This document shows positions 45,846-55,107 of a DNA stretch of 64,000 nt, piece by piece (the stretch's first letter is position 1; every line of letters starts with the position of its first letter). Made by a program: the position numbers and the translations under genes. Source of the DNA: Ciceribacter sp. L1K22 (GTDB lineage: Bacteria; Pseudomonadota; Alphaproteobacteria; Rhizobiales; Rhizobiaceae); the NCBI RefSeq assembly GCF_017599385.1, contig NZ_JAGFPK010000001.1:560177-624176 (forward strand), given 5' to 3'. Below the pieces are notes generated by a model. It searched no databases, was not told the origin of the DNA, and worked only from the letters and a program-made list of their open reading frames with translations.

Positions 45846-47096
45846 TCAGGCCCATTCGCCCTTGCGCATGACCGGCGCTCTGGTGCCGTCGGGCCTGATG
45901 CCGTCGATATCGACCTGATCGGAGCCGATCATCCAGTCGATGTGGATGAGGCTCGAATTGCCGCCCTGGGCCTTGATCTGATCAGGCGTCAGCGAGGCGC
46001 CGTCGAGGAAGCATTTCGAATAGCACTGTCCGAGCGCGATGTGGCACGAGGCGTTCTCGTCGAACAGCGTGTTGTAGAACAGGATGCCGGACGCCGAGAT
46101 CGGCGAGGAATGCGGTACCAGCGCCACTTCGCCGAGCCGGCGGGCACCTTCGTCCGTGTCCAGCACCTTGAGCAGCACTTCCTCGCCCTTCGATGCTCTG
46201 GCCTCGACGATCCGGCCGCCCTCGAAACGGACCTGGATGTCGTCGATCAGCGTTCCCTGGTGCGACAGCGGCTTGGTTGAGGAGACGGTGCCCTCGACCT
46301 TCAGTGCATGCGGCGTGGTGAAGACTTCCTCGGTCGGAATGTTCGGATTGCAGGTCACGCCATTCTTCGCCGTCGAGGCGCCGCCATGCCATTCGTGGCC
46401 ATCAGCAAGGCCGACCGTGAGATCGGTGCCGGGGCCAGTGAAGTGAAGCGCGGCGAATCGCTCGCCGTTGAGCCACGCGGAGCGCTTGCGGAGTTCCCCA
46501 TTGTGTGCGGCCCAGGCGCCCACAGGGTCCTCCCGGTCGACGCGTGAGGCGGCGAAGATGGCGTCGGCGAGTTTCCGGACGGCCTCTTCGATCGGCAGAT
46601 CGGGAAAGACGAGCTTGGCCCAGGACGGGTTCGGGTAGGAGCAGATATTCCAGTTGATGTCGAAATTGGCGATATGCTCCAAAGCCGGCTTGTAGGCGAT
46701 CGAATTCGCCTTGTTGGCGCGCGCCACCTTGGCCGGATCCTGGGCCGACAGCAGCATCGGATTATCGCCTGCGACGGCAAGCCGCGCCGCGCCGTTCTCG
46801 TATGCTTTCGCCATGCCCTCGTAGAGCCAGGAAGCCGCCCTGTCGAAGCTCTCGTCCGAACCGTGTTGGAAGCGGGCGAGTGTCGTCTCTTCGTCGGAAT
46901 AGAAGGTCGACACGATGCCGGCCCCTGCCTTGTAGGCATGCTTCGTGATCAGCCGCACCAGCGGCAGCGACACGATGGGAGCGGTAATGACCAGATCCTG
47001 GTCCTTCTGCAGCTGCAGGCCGACCTTCACGGCGACCTCCGCCAGCTTGTCGAGTTTGACGGGATCGACGGACTTCGAAAAATCGGGGAGGGTCAT
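45846..47096 (-). CDS. M29-family (thermophilic-type) aminopeptidase
   Basis: The 416-residue metallo-aminopeptidase has the family's N-terminal NTF-like domain with LDKLAEVAVKVGLQLQKDQDLVI and a C-terminal catalytic domain containing PNIPTEEVFTTPHALKVEG (with the conserved Glu), EVALVPHSSPIS, FYNTLFDENASCHIALGQ (Glu, His) and IHIDWMIGS (His, Asp). These supply the two-metal site. It is probably cytoplasmic and cleaves N-terminal residues. It lies 122 bases past the sugar operon and looks independent of it. Confidence 0.92.
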   Translation of the reverse strand: MTLPDFSKSVDPVKLDKLAEVAVKVGLQLQKDQDLVITAPIVSLPLVRLITKHAYKAGAGIVSTFYSDEETTLARFQHGSDESFDRAASWLYEGMAKAYENGAARLAVAGDNPMLLSAQDPAKVARANKANSIAYKPALEHIANFDINWNICSYPNPSWAKLVFPDLPIEEAVRKLADAIFAASRVDREDPVGAWAAHNGELRKRSAWLNGERFAALHFTGPGTDLTVGLADGHEWHGGASTAKNGVTCNPNIPTEEVFTTPHALKVEGTVSSTKPLSHQGTLIDDIQVRFEGGRIVEARASKGEEVLLKVLDTDEGARRLGEVALVPHSSPISASGILFYNTLFDENASCHIALGQCYSKCFLDGASLTPDQIKAQGGNSSLIHIDWMIGSDQVDIDGIRPDGTRAPVMRKGEWA

Positions 47097-47161
47097 GCTC
47101 TGTCCTGCATTCGTGTATGGGAGACCAGAGACTTAAGGCGCTTTGCGGCGAAAATGAAGAG

Positions 47162-47192
47162 CGGCCCGTGCCGGTTATGCCTGAGCGGGCCG
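47162..47192 (-). terminator. Probable terminator of the sugar operon
   Basis: Arms CGGCCCG (47162-47168) and CGGGCCG (47186-47192) are perfect and separated by 17 bases. On the minus strand they are followed by CTCTTCATTTTCG. It lies 27 bases after the fuconate dehydratase stop, before the M29 gene. Confidence 0.6.
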
Positions 47193-47218
47193 TCTGAGGG
47201 GACAATCGACGTCGGGGA

Positions 47219-48496
47219 TCAGCCTCGGAATTGATAGCGTTCTATGGATTCCGGCTTCATTTCGATAGAGAAGCCGGGAAGCGTCGGCGGCATGTAGGCG
47301 GCATTCTCGATCCGGCAGGGATCGATGAAATGTTCGTGCAGGTGGTCGACGAACTCGATCACCCGGCCTTCCTTGGTGCCGGAAACGGCCACGTAGTCGA
47401 TCATCGACAGGTGCTGGACGTATTCGCAAAGCCCGACGCCGCCGGCGTGCGGCCAGACAGGGAGGTCGTATTTCGCGGCCAGCAGCAGCACGGCCAGCAC
47501 TTCGTTAAGGCCGCCCATGCGGCAGCTGTCGATCTGCACGATGTCGATCGCGCCGCCGGCGATCATCTGCTTGAAGATGATGCGGTTCTGGCACATCTCT
47601 CCGGTCGCGACCTTGACCGGCGCGACGGCCTGGCGAATCGCCTTGTGCCCCGCGACGTCGTCGGGGCTGGTCGGCTCCTCGATGAAGAAGGGCTTGTAGG
47701 GCTTGAGTTCCTCGATCCAGTCGATCGCCTGGCCGACCTCCCAGACCTGGTTGGCGTCGATCATCATGAAGCGGTCGTCGCCGATCACCTCGCGAGCGAT
47801 CCGGAGGCGCCGCTTGTCGTCCTCGAGATCGCGCCCGACTTTCATCTTGATGTGACTGAACCCCTGGTCGATCGCCTCCTGGCAGAGACGGCGAAGCTTT
47901 TCGTCGTCGTATCCGAGCCAGCCGGCCGAGGTCGTGTAGCAGGCATAGCCCTCCTTCTCGAGGATGGCGATGCGTTCCGCCTTGCCGGCCTCCGCCTTCC
48001 GGAGGATGGCGAGCGCCTCGTCCGGTGTGAGCGCGTCGGTGAGGTAGCGGAAGTCGACGATCGACAGAATGTCTTCCGGGCTCATCTCCGCGACGAGGCG
48101 CCAGACGGGCTTTCCTGCTTCCTTCGCCAGCATGTCCCACACTGCGTTGACGACGGCACCGGTCGCGAGATGCATGGCGCCCTTGTCCGGTCCGATCCAG
48201 CGCAACTGGCTGTCGCCGGTGATGTGCCGCCAGAAGCGGCCCGGATTTTCGCGCACCCAGTCAAGGTCCAGCCCCACGACGAGATGATCCAGCGCCTCGA
48301 TCGCCGCGCAGCAGATCTCGTTGCCGCGGCCGATGGTGAAGGTGAGGCCGTGGCCTTCGAGACCCTCCTTGTCCGAACCGAGCACGACATAGGCCGCCGA
48401 GTAATCCGGATCCGGATTCATGGCGTCCGAGCCGTCGAGACTCTGGGACGTGGGAAAGCGAAGGTCGATCGAGCGGAGGCTGGTGATCTTGGTCAT
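47219..48496 (-). CDS. L-fuconate dehydratase (enolase superfamily)
   Basis: The 425-residue protein begins with the capping domain (RSIDLRFPTSQSLDGSDAMNPDPDYSAAYVVL) typical of fuconate dehydratases. The barrel holds the catalytic Lys pair in HIKMKVG, metal ligands in MMIDANQVW (Asp), FFIEEPTSPDD (Glu) and VATGEMCQNR (Glu), and a catalytic His in VWPHAGGVGL. It dehydrates L-fuconate to 2-keto-3-deoxy-L-fuconate, with Mg2+. It is the last gene of the 11-gene operon, with 23 bases between it and the FAH gene. Confidence 0.92.
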   Translation of the reverse strand: MTKITSLRSIDLRFPTSQSLDGSDAMNPDPDYSAAYVVLGSDKEGLEGHGLTFTIGRGNEICCAAIEALDHLVVGLDLDWVRENPGRFWRHITGDSQLRWIGPDKGAMHLATGAVVNAVWDMLAKEAGKPVWRLVAEMSPEDILSIVDFRYLTDALTPDEALAILRKAEAGKAERIAILEKEGYACYTTSAGWLGYDDEKLRRLCQEAIDQGFSHIKMKVGRDLEDDKRRLRIAREVIGDDRFMMIDANQVWEVGQAIDWIEELKPYKPFFIEEPTSPDDVAGHKAIRQAVAPVKVATGEMCQNRIIFKQMIAGGAIDIVQIDSCRMGGLNEVLAVLLLAAKYDLPVWPHAGGVGLCEYVQHLSMIDYVAVSGTKEGRVIEFVDHLHEHFIDPCRIENAAYMPPTLPGFSIEMKPESIERYQFRG

Positions 48497-48519
48497 GGGA
48501 CTGGGTTTTCCGGTATGTG

Positions 48520-49362
48520 TCAGGCGTCGGCGCGGAAGGTCTGCTTCTGGGTGCCAAGACCCTCGATGCCGAGTTCGACGACGTCGCCGGCCTTAAGGTA
48601 GCGCGGCGGCTTCATGCCCATGCCGACGCCGGGAGGGGTGCCGGTGGAAATGACGTCTCCGGGATGAAGCGACATGAACTGCGAGAGATAGGAGACGACA
48701 TGCGCGATGCCGTAGACCATGGTCTTCGACGAGCCGTTCTGCATGGTCTCGCCATTGACCTTCAGCCACATGCCGAGGTTCAGCGGATCGGCGATCTCGT
48801 CCTTGGTTACGAGCCAGGGACCAATCGGGCCGAAGGTGTCGCAGGACTTGCCCTTGGTCCACTGGCCGGCGCGCTCGGTCTGGAAGGCGCGTTCGGAGAC
48901 GTCATGGCTGACGCAGTAGCCTGCCACGTAGTCGAGCGCATCCGCTTCGCTAACATACTTGGCGGTCTTGCCGATGACGACGCCGAGTTCCACTTCCCAG
49001 TCGGTCTTTTCCGAGCCACGAGGAATAAGCACGTCGTCGTTCGGGCCGACGATGGCCGAGGTGGCCTTCATGAAGATAACAGGTTCCGGCGGGACCGCGG
49101 CGCCCGTTTCAGCCGCGTGGTCGGAATAGTTGAGGCCGATGCAGATGAACTTGCCCGTGCCCGCGACGCAGGCGCCGATACGATCGGCCTTGAGTTCCGG
49201 CAGGCTCTTCAGGTCGAGAGCGGCGATCTTGGCGAGCCCTTCCGGGGATATGGCGGCACCGCCGATATCCGCGACGTGGGCCGACAGGTCGCGGATCTTG
49301 CCGTCCGCGTCGAGGATTGCGGGCTTTTCCTGGCCGATGGGGCCAACGCGCATCAGTTTCAT
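48520..49362 (-). CDS. FAH-family hydrolase, probable 2,4-diketo-3-deoxy-L-fuconate hydrolase
   Basis: The 280-residue fumarylacetoacetate-hydrolase-fold protein has the core CIGLNYSDHAAETGAAVPPEPVIFMK, WEVELGVVIGKTAKYVSEADALDYVAGY (Glu, Asp metal ligands) and GDVISTGTPPGVGMGMKP, with the catalytic His near SDHAAE. In the diketo-hydrolase pathways such enzymes split 2,4-diketo-3-deoxy acids to pyruvate and L-lactate. It is placed between an SDR and L-fuconate dehydratase, which fits. The assignment of the exact substrate is inferred from the neighbours. Confidence 0.85.
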   Translation of the reverse strand: MKLMRVGPIGQEKPAILDADGKIRDLSAHVADIGGAAISPEGLAKIAALDLKSLPELKADRIGACVAGTGKFICIGLNYSDHAAETGAAVPPEPVIFMKATSAIVGPNDDVLIPRGSEKTDWEVELGVVIGKTAKYVSEADALDYVAGYCVSHDVSERAFQTERAGQWTKGKSCDTFGPIGPWLVTKDEIADPLNLGMWLKVNGETMQNGSSKTMVYGIAHVVSYLSQFMSLHPGDVISTGTPPGVGMGMKPPRYLKAGDVVELGIEGLGTQKQTFRADA

Positions 49363-49382
49363 GTCAGAATTCCTTTCGAATG

Positions 49383-50123
49383 TCAGATGGTCCAGCCGCC
49401 GTCGATGGCATAGGCCTGGCCCGAGGTATAGGTGGCGCCGGCGAGATAGACGGCGAGATCGGCGATTTCTTCCGGCGTCCCGAGACGTCCCATCGGCTGA
49501 CGGGAGATAAAGGCGGCCCGCGCCGTCTCGTAATCGCCCTGGGCCCGCATGCGATCCTGCAGCGACGGGCTTTCCACCGTGCCCGGGCAGATCGCGTTGC
49601 AGCGGATGCCCTGCGTGACATAGTCGGCGGCGACCGACTTGGTGAGACCGACGACGGCCGCCTTCGTGACGGTATAGGCGCAGCGGTTCGGCACGCCCTT
49701 TACGCTGGAGGCGACGGACGCCATGTTGATGATCGAGCCACCCCCGCGGGCAATCATCCCGGGCAGGACGGCGCGGATCGTGCGGATCATCGCCCGGACA
49801 TTGAGGTCGAAGGCGAAATCAAGGTCCTTGTCGGCCATGTCGAGTACGGTGCCGCCATGGACGACGCCGGCGCAGTTGAAGAGCACGTCCACGTCGCCGA
49901 AACCGGAAAAGACGCGATCGACGTCGTTCTGGTTCAGCACGTCCAGCTTGGCCGTTTGAAGCGCCGGAGAACCGGCTTCATCGACGAGACTGGCGAGCGT
50001 CGCCTCGTTGATGTCGGTGGCGAGCACCTGGGCGCCGGCGGCAAGGAAAGCGAGCGCGCTTGCCCTGCCGATTCCCTGGCCGGCGGCCGTGACCACCACC
50101 TTCTTGTTGGTGAGAGATGCCAT
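49383..50123 (-). CDS. SDR, probable 2-keto-3-deoxy-L-fuconate dehydrogenase
   Basis: A 246-residue short-chain dehydrogenase with TAAGQGIG as the cofactor loop (in place of the usual TGxxxGIG), NCAGVV, Ser in MASVASS and the catalytic Tyr/Lys in AYTVTKAA. The TAAxQGIG form is shared with the DHRS6/BDH2-like group that contains the fuconate-pathway dehydrogenases. The start at 50123 has GGAGG 10 bases upstream; the ATG at 50150 is unsupported. It should oxidise the 4-hydroxyl using NAD+. Confidence 0.85.
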   Translation of the reverse strand: MASLTNKKVVVTAAGQGIGRASALAFLAAGAQVLATDINEATLASLVDEAGSPALQTAKLDVLNQNDVDRVFSGFGDVDVLFNCAGVVHGGTVLDMADKDLDFAFDLNVRAMIRTIRAVLPGMIARGGGSIINMASVASSVKGVPNRCAYTVTKAAVVGLTKSVAADYVTQGIRCNAICPGTVESPSLQDRMRAQGDYETARAAFISRQPMGRLGTPEEIADLAVYLAGATYTSGQAYAIDGGWTI

Positions 50124-50162
50124 GACGGAAGTTTCCTCCAGTGTTGTCATGTTGTCTGACGA

Positions 50163-50606
50163 CTAAGGTCGACGATTGACAATGTGAATGTGATCGGCGG
50201 CGAGCACAACCTCCCCCCGCTGATTTATGACTTCCGTGCGCTCAACGACACGCCCCACCTCCGCACGCTTGGGATCATCCTCCTTGGAATGGATGGTCAC
50301 GCGCGTGTGGATCGTGTCGCCGATGAAGACCGGACGGACGAAGCGCAGCCGGTCGTAACCATAGGAGAAGGCGGCCGGATTGATGACGCTGGCGGTCAGG
50401 CCGATACCGATCGAGAACACCATCGTGCCGTGGGCGATGCGCTGGCCGAAAGGCTGGGTCTTCATGAACTCGGCGTCCATGTGGTGCGGGAAGAAGTCCC
50501 CCGTGTGGCCCGCGTGGACGACGAAATCCGTCTCCGTGATGGTGCGGCCGGTCGTCAGGCGCTGTTCGCCGATGACGTAGTCTTCGTAATATCTGAGCTG
50601 TTCCAT
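50163..50606 (-). CDS. MaoC-family hydratase/dehydratase
   Basis: A 147-residue single hot-dog domain with [21 protein letters not shown], the hydratase Asp37 and His42 in GDFFPHHMD, and [12 protein letters not shown]. It is an R-type enoyl-CoA hydratase-like protein, which normally acts on CoA thioesters. That is unexpected among sugar-acid genes, because the diketo-hydrolase route uses free acids. It is either a free-acid dehydratase variant or part of a CoA branch with the class III CoA transferase coded at 60460-61620. Confidence 0.88.
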   Translation of the reverse strand: MEQLRYYEDYVIGEQRLTTGRTITETDFVVHAGHTGDFFPHHMDAEFMKTQPFGQRIAHGTMVFSIGIGLTASVINPAAFSYGYDRLRFVRPVFIGDTIHTRVTIHSKEDDPKRAEVGRVVERTEVINQRGEVVLAADHIHIVNRRP

Positions 50607-50616
50607 TGGGCAGTCC

Positions 50617-51693
50617 TTATTCCGGTCTTGCCGCCAGCGGCGTGGCCGGCGCGGCATTCGAGGCGTAGAGCGCCTCGACGAGTGACATCGTCATCCAGGC
50701 ATCCTCGACCGAGGAGACCAGTTCCTTGTCCTCGCCGGCAGCGAAGCGCTGAAGGTTGGCCATACGACCGACAAAGGCATCCGGGAACCAGGTGCCATCC
50801 AGCGGAACCGTGATCCACTCCTTGCCGCCCTTCGGGTAGATTTCCAGAATGTCAGGCTCGCCACGCGGGTAATCGAGATTGACGCCGAGCTGGACGTAAG
50901 CCGCCCCTTCCGTTCCGGAGACTCGGAACTCGCAGGCCTGGTGTTTGCGACCGAACTTGTGGTCGTGATTGATCGAGACGGCGCAGCGCACGCGATCGCC
51001 ATAGTCGAGGATCGCGGTCGTCCGGGTCTGGGCCATTTTGTGGTTCGGGTGGCCGATCGATTTTGCATGTACGCCATCGGGGTCGCCCAGCACCTGCCGG
51101 ATGAGATCGAGATAGTGGATCGAATGCATCGCGATCTCGATGCGCGGCAGACCTTCGAGGAAGGCCCAGAGCTGCCAGGGCGTGTCGAGGGCGAGGTAGA
51201 CGTCGAAGTCGACGACCTCGCCGAGCAGCCCCTTGGAGATCGCGTCCTTCAGCGCCAGCATCATTGGAGCGAAGCGGAGCTGGAAGTTGACCGCGGCCTT
51301 GAGATTTTTCCGGCGGCAGATCTGCAGGATTTCCGTCGCCGCGTCGAGATCGGAGCCCATCGGCTTCTGGATCAGCACGGGCGCGCCATCCGGAAGGGCA
51401 GACAGAACCTTCGAATGCGCGGCGGGCGGCGTGGCGAGATCGAAGATGGCGTTTTCGACGGAGACGGCTTCCTCCACGGACCGGTAGGCGGTCACACCCC
51501 AGGCGTCGGCCAGTGCCTTTGCCTTGTCATGGTCCGGATCGTAGAGCCCTGCAATCGGAAAGCCGCCCTTGCGATAGGCCGGGTAGTGCGCATCGCCGAC
51601 GATCGAGCCGGCGCCGAAGGTGACGATCGGGCGCGGATTGGAGGGCAGAGCCCACGATTGGGATAGCGACTTGGGATCGAAGCTCTCAGGCAT
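50617..51693 (-). CDS. Gfo/Idh/MocA family oxidoreductase
   Basis: The 358-residue dehydrogenase has a Rossmann start [17 protein letters not shown] (near residue 25-40) and [10 protein letters not shown] where most relatives have EKP, so a Gln replaces the Glu. The catalytic Lys is kept. The substrate domain contains [11 protein letters not shown]. It overlaps the mutarotase gene by eight bases. It could be the sugar 1-dehydrogenase that makes the lactone, since no other fucose dehydrogenase is visible, but this is inference. Confidence 0.82.
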   Translation of the reverse strand: MPESFDPKSLSQSWALPSNPRPIVTFGAGSIVGDAHYPAYRKGGFPIAGLYDPDHDKAKALADAWGVTAYRSVEEAVSVENAIFDLATPPAAHSKVLSALPDGAPVLIQKPMGSDLDAATEILQICRRKNLKAAVNFQLRFAPMMLALKDAISKGLLGEVVDFDVYLALDTPWQLWAFLEGLPRIEIAMHSIHYLDLIRQVLGDPDGVHAKSIGHPNHKMAQTRTTAILDYGDRVRCAVSINHDHKFGRKHQACEFRVSGTEGAAYVQLGVNLDYPRGEPDILEIYPKGGKEWITVPLDGTWFPDAFVGRMANLQRFAAGEDKELVSSVEDAWMTMSLVEALYASNAAPATPLAARPE

Positions 51694-52015
51694 GGAAGAA
51701 CACCTCCGGCATGGAGGCCCACCACTCGCCTTCCTTGCGGGTCTCGAGCGGCTGCTGGCAGGGCATGCAGACGGACCACCATTCCTGCGTCTTGGGGTCC
51801 GAGGCCATCTTCGCCATGTCGGCATCGTAATCGCTGCCGTGATACTCGAAAAACGAGAACAGCAGGTTTTCCGGCTCCTTCAGGAAGATCGAGTAGTTCT
51901 TGATGTTGCAGGCCGAGATCATGGCGAGCACCTCGGGCCATACGGCCGTGTGCAGGCGCTTGTATTCCTCGATCTTTTCCGGCCTCACGCCGATGACCAT
52001 GCCGATGCGCTGCAT
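51686..52015 (-). CDS. L-rhamnose mutarotase-like (RhaM/COG3254) protein
   Basis: The 109-residue protein is one dimeric alpha/beta-barrel domain with QRIGMVIGVRPEKIEEYKRLHTAVWPEVL and NYSIFLKEPENLLFSFFEYHG, matching the RhaM mutarotases that interconvert sugar anomers. L-Rhamnose and L-fucose mutarotases are fold-unrelated, but RhaM-like proteins are common in fucose-type clusters. The ATG at 52015 is used, and its stop overlaps the next start. The role would be supplying the correct anomer to the dehydrogenase. Confidence 0.85.
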   Translation of the reverse strand: MQRIGMVIGVRPEKIEEYKRLHTAVWPEVLAMISACNIKNYSIFLKEPENLLFSFFEYHGSDYDADMAKMASDPKTQEWWSVCMPCQQPLETRKEGEWWASMPEVFFHA

Positions 52016-52026
52016 GATGTCCTCCC

Positions 52027-53136
52027 TTAGCGGATGTCCCGGTTGAATTCCGGGATCGAGCGGTTGTCGATGGCGTCCCAGTCCCATGCGATGCCGAGCC
52101 CGGCTGTCGTCGGCGCAAGCGCCATGCCGTTTTCGATCACGAGACGCGACGTCGTGATGTCGTCGAGCTGGGGAATGTACTCCACATATTTGCCGTTCGG
52201 CACCGCGCAGGTGAGGCTGACATGCAGTTCCATCAGGAAGTGCGGGCAGACAGGCATGTCGAAGGCCTCTGCCGCATGCGCGACCTTCAGCCACGGCGTG
52301 ATCCCGCCGATACGGCCGGCATCCACCTGGACGATCGAACAGGCACCCTTCTGCATGTATTCGCGGAAATGCCGGATGGAATAGAGCGATTCCCCGATCG
52401 CGACCGGCGTCGCGGTCGAGCGGTTGAGCCTGACGTGGCCCTCGATGTCGTCGGCCGGAAGCGGTTCCTCAAGCCAGGCGAGGTCGATGTCCTTGAGCCG
52501 TTCCGCCCGTCGAATCGCCTCGTCGACCATGAAGCCCTGGTTGGCATCGGTCATGATCTCGTAGGCGTCGCCGACTGCCTTGCGCACGGCTGCCAGACGG
52601 GCGAAGTCCTCCGAACCGGAGGGTTTGCCGATCTTGACCTTCGAGCCTCGAAAACCCTTGGACTTGGCCTCCAGCGCATCCTCGACCAGCGCCTCGGGAG
52701 CAATGTGCAGCCAGCCGCCTTCGGTCGTATAGAGCGGGCAGCGATCCTTGGCGCCGCCGGCGAGTTTCCAGAGCGGCAGGTTCTGCTTGCGGGCACGGAG
52801 GTCCCAAAGCGCCGTGTCGACGGCGGCGAGCGCTATCGAGGTGATGGCGCCGATCGTGGTGGCGTGGGTGGCGAATTCCAGCTCGTGCCAGATCGCCTCG
52901 ATCTGGTCGGCGTCGCGGCCGATCAGGCGGGGCGCCAGATGATCGGCGAGAAGCCGCATGACGGAGGATCCGCCGGTGCCGATCGTATAGCTGTAGCCGG
53001 TGCCGGTCGCGCCGTCGCTATCGGTTATTGTAACGATCGGCGTCTCCTGGCTGACGAAGCTCTGGATGGCGTCGGTGCGCACCACTTTCGGCTTCAGGTC
53101 GACCATCTTGAGTTCGACGCGTTCGATCCTGGCCAT
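52027..53136 (-). CDS. Mandelate racemase/muconate lactonising-type enolase, acid-sugar dehydratase
   Basis: The 369-residue protein has the capping domain (1-125) and a barrel with the Lys-x-Lys catalytic motif in SKVKIGKPSG, metal ligands in IMTDANQGF, LEEPLPADD and VAIGESLYS, and a His-bearing CPHFLMELH. The KxK plus His pattern is that of the mandelate racemase subgroup, mostly acid-sugar dehydratases. It is distinct from the L-fuconate dehydratase at the operon end, so the cluster may process two different aldonates. It starts one base after the ATPase stop. Confidence 0.88.
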   Translation of the reverse strand: MARIERVELKMVDLKPKVVRTDAIQSFVSQETPIVTITDSDGATGTGYSYTIGTGGSSVMRLLADHLAPRLIGRDADQIEAIWHELEFATHATTIGAITSIALAAVDTALWDLRARKQNLPLWKLAGGAKDRCPLYTTEGGWLHIAPEALVEDALEAKSKGFRGSKVKIGKPSGSEDFARLAAVRKAVGDAYEIMTDANQGFMVDEAIRRAERLKDIDLAWLEEPLPADDIEGHVRLNRSTATPVAIGESLYSIRHFREYMQKGACSIVQVDAGRIGGITPWLKVAHAAEAFDMPVCPHFLMELHVSLTCAVPNGKYVEYIPQLDDITTSRLVIENGMALAPTTAGLGIAWDWDAIDNRSIPEFNRDIR

Positions 53137-53137
53137 G

Positions 53138-54235
53138 TCAGCTCCTCAAGGTCTTTCCGCTCGCGCCATCGAAGAGATGCGCCTGCGAGAGGTCGAAGCA
53201 GAACGGCACGACCTCACCGGCATGCACGGCGCGTGGATTGAGCATTCGGCCGACCCACTCCGAACCCGCGAATTCCGAAAAGACGAGCGTTTCGTTGCCG
53301 AGCGGCTCGGTGAGTGTCACCTTGAGGTCGGTCTTGCGGACATCGGCTTCGTGGCCTGAGTGAAGGCCGTGGCCCTCCGGGTAGAGGTCATCGGGTCTGA
53401 GACCGAAGGTGACTTTCTGGCCGGCGGAGACGCGGTCGAGGAAGTGCCGCGGAACGGGCAGGCTGTCGCCGTCGGCGAAGACGAGACGACCGTCGGCAAT
53501 CTCCGCCTCCTTGAGGTTCATTGGCGGCGATCCTATGAAGCCGGCAACGAACCTGGATGCCGGGCGCTGGAACACCTCTTCCGGCGTTCCGACCTGTTCG
53601 ATATAGCCGTCACGCATGATAACGATTCGGTCGGCAAGCGTCATCGCCTCGACCTGGTCATGGGTCACGTAGATAACCGTCGACTTGACCTTGGCGTGCA
53701 GTTTCTTGATCTCGACGCGCATCTGCGTCCTGAGCTTGGCGTCGAGGTTCGACAGCGGTTCGTCGAACAGGAAGACATCAGGGTCGCGGACGATCGCGCG
53801 ACCCATCGCAACGCGCTGACGTTGGCCGCCCGAGAGCTGCGACGGCCGGCGATCGAGCAGCGCTGTGAGGTCGAGCGTCCGGGCGGCCTCCTCCACGCGC
53901 GGGGCGATCTCTTCCGGCTTCATGCCGGCAATTTTCAGAGAAAAGCCCATGTTCTCCCGCACGGTCATGTGCGGGTAGAGCGCGTAGGACTGGAACACCA
54001 TGGCAAGGTTGCGCGCCCGCGGGGGCAGGTCGTTGACCACCCGGCCGCCGATCCTGAGATTTCCGCCTGATATCGGCTCGAGACCGGCGATCATCCGCAG
54101 AGTCGTCGATTTTCCGCAGCCGGACGGGCCGACGAGCGCGATGAATTCGCAGTCGGCCACTTCGAGATCGATGCCGTGCACCACTTCGAGGGCGCCATAG
54201 CGCTTGACCAGCTTTTCAAGGGAAACGGTTGCCAT
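53138..54235 (-). CDS. Sugar ABC transporter ATP-binding protein, UgpC/MalK type
   Basis: The 365-residue ATPase has Walker A GPSGCGKST (about 37-45), Q-loop VFQSYALYPHMTVREN, signature LSGGQRQRVAMGRA, Walker B VFLFDEPLSNLD, and the regulatory C-terminal OB-like domain (about 240-360) of CUT1 importers. The ATG at 54235 is used. It energises the adjacent two-permease complex. The operon context suggests a deoxyhexose or similar sugar. Confidence 0.94.
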   Translation of the reverse strand: MATVSLEKLVKRYGALEVVHGIDLEVADCEFIALVGPSGCGKSTTLRMIAGLEPISGGNLRIGGRVVNDLPPRARNLAMVFQSYALYPHMTVRENMGFSLKIAGMKPEEIAPRVEEAARTLDLTALLDRRPSQLSGGQRQRVAMGRAIVRDPDVFLFDEPLSNLDAKLRTQMRVEIKKLHAKVKSTVIYVTHDQVEAMTLADRIVIMRDGYIEQVGTPEEVFQRPASRFVAGFIGSPPMNLKEAEIADGRLVFADGDSLPVPRHFLDRVSAGQKVTFGLRPDDLYPEGHGLHSGHEADVRKTDLKVTLTEPLGNETLVFSEFAGSEWVGRMLNPRAVHAGEVVPFCFDLSQAHLFDGASGKTLRS

Positions 54236-54239
54236 GGTC

Positions 54240-55106
54240 TTATCCTTTGACTGCACCGGAGGTCAGGCCGGACACGAGATGCTTCTGCACGATGAAGGTC
54301 AGCACGAGCGCCGGAATGATCATCACCACGGCGAGCGCGCACATGCCGCGCCAGTCGATGGTGAATTCGGCGGTGTAGTCGAGCAGCCCGACCGGCAGGG
54401 TTTTGGAATTGACGGAACGGGTCAGCTGCGAGGCAAGCGCAAACTCGTTCCACGAGGTGAGGAAGGCGAAGATGCCGGCGGATGCGATGCCGGGCCCGGC
54501 GAGCGGAAACTCCACCTGCCAGAAGGCCTGCCAGCGCGTGCAGCCATCGATCTGCGCAGCCTCGGCGAGATCCTTCGGCACCTGCCGGAAGAAACCATCG
54601 ATCAGCCATATCGTGAAGGGCACGTTGAGCGCCACATAGGTCATGATCAGACCGAAATGCGTGTCAATGATGTTGAGACGCGAGTAGACGAAGAACAGCG
54701 GCAGCGACAACGCGATGCCGGGCACGGTGCGAGTGAGCATCAGCCCGAGGAAGATCGCCGACTTGGCCTTGAAGCGGAAGCGGGCGAAGGCATAGCCGCC
54801 GGACATACCGATCACGATGGCGATGACCGTCGAGGTTACGGAGATGATCAGCGAATTGGTGAAATACTCGACGACCGGGATGCCGCCCTGACCGACGCCG
54901 GAGAACATCGCGACATAGGCATCGAGCGACAGGTCCTGCGGGATCCAGACCGGCGGCTTGGCCATGATTTCCACCGTTGGCCGGAAGGATGCGAGCACGA
55001 TCCACAGCCCCGGCAGGCAGATCACGGTCATCGCGAGGAACAGGCCGATCTTGTGGGCGGCGGAAAGAGCGAGCGTCTTCAGACGAGCTTGTGCGTTTTC
55101 GTTCAT
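54240..55106 (-). CDS. Sugar ABC transporter permease, MalG type
   Basis: The 288-residue permease has six predicted helices. Its ATPase-contact EAA loop is DLAEAAQIDGCTRWQAFWQVEFPLAGPGIA. It starts at the ATG at 55106, one base after the stop of the other permease, and ends four bases before the ATPase start, so the three are tightly coupled. This is the CUT1 family, which carries mono- to oligosaccharides. Confidence 0.93.
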   Translation of the reverse strand: MNENAQARLKTLALSAAHKIGLFLAMTVICLPGLWIVLASFRPTVEIMAKPPVWIPQDLSLDAYVAMFSGVGQGGIPVVEYFTNSLIISVTSTVIAIVIGMSGGYAFARFRFKAKSAIFLGLMLTRTVPGIALSLPLFFVYSRLNIIDTHFGLIMTYVALNVPFTIWLIDGFFRQVPKDLAEAAQIDGCTRWQAFWQVEFPLAGPGIASAGIFAFLTSWNEFALASQLTRSVNSKTLPVGLLDYTAEFTIDWRGMCALAVVMIIPALVLTFIVQKHLVSGLTSGAVKG

Positions 55107-55107
55107 C

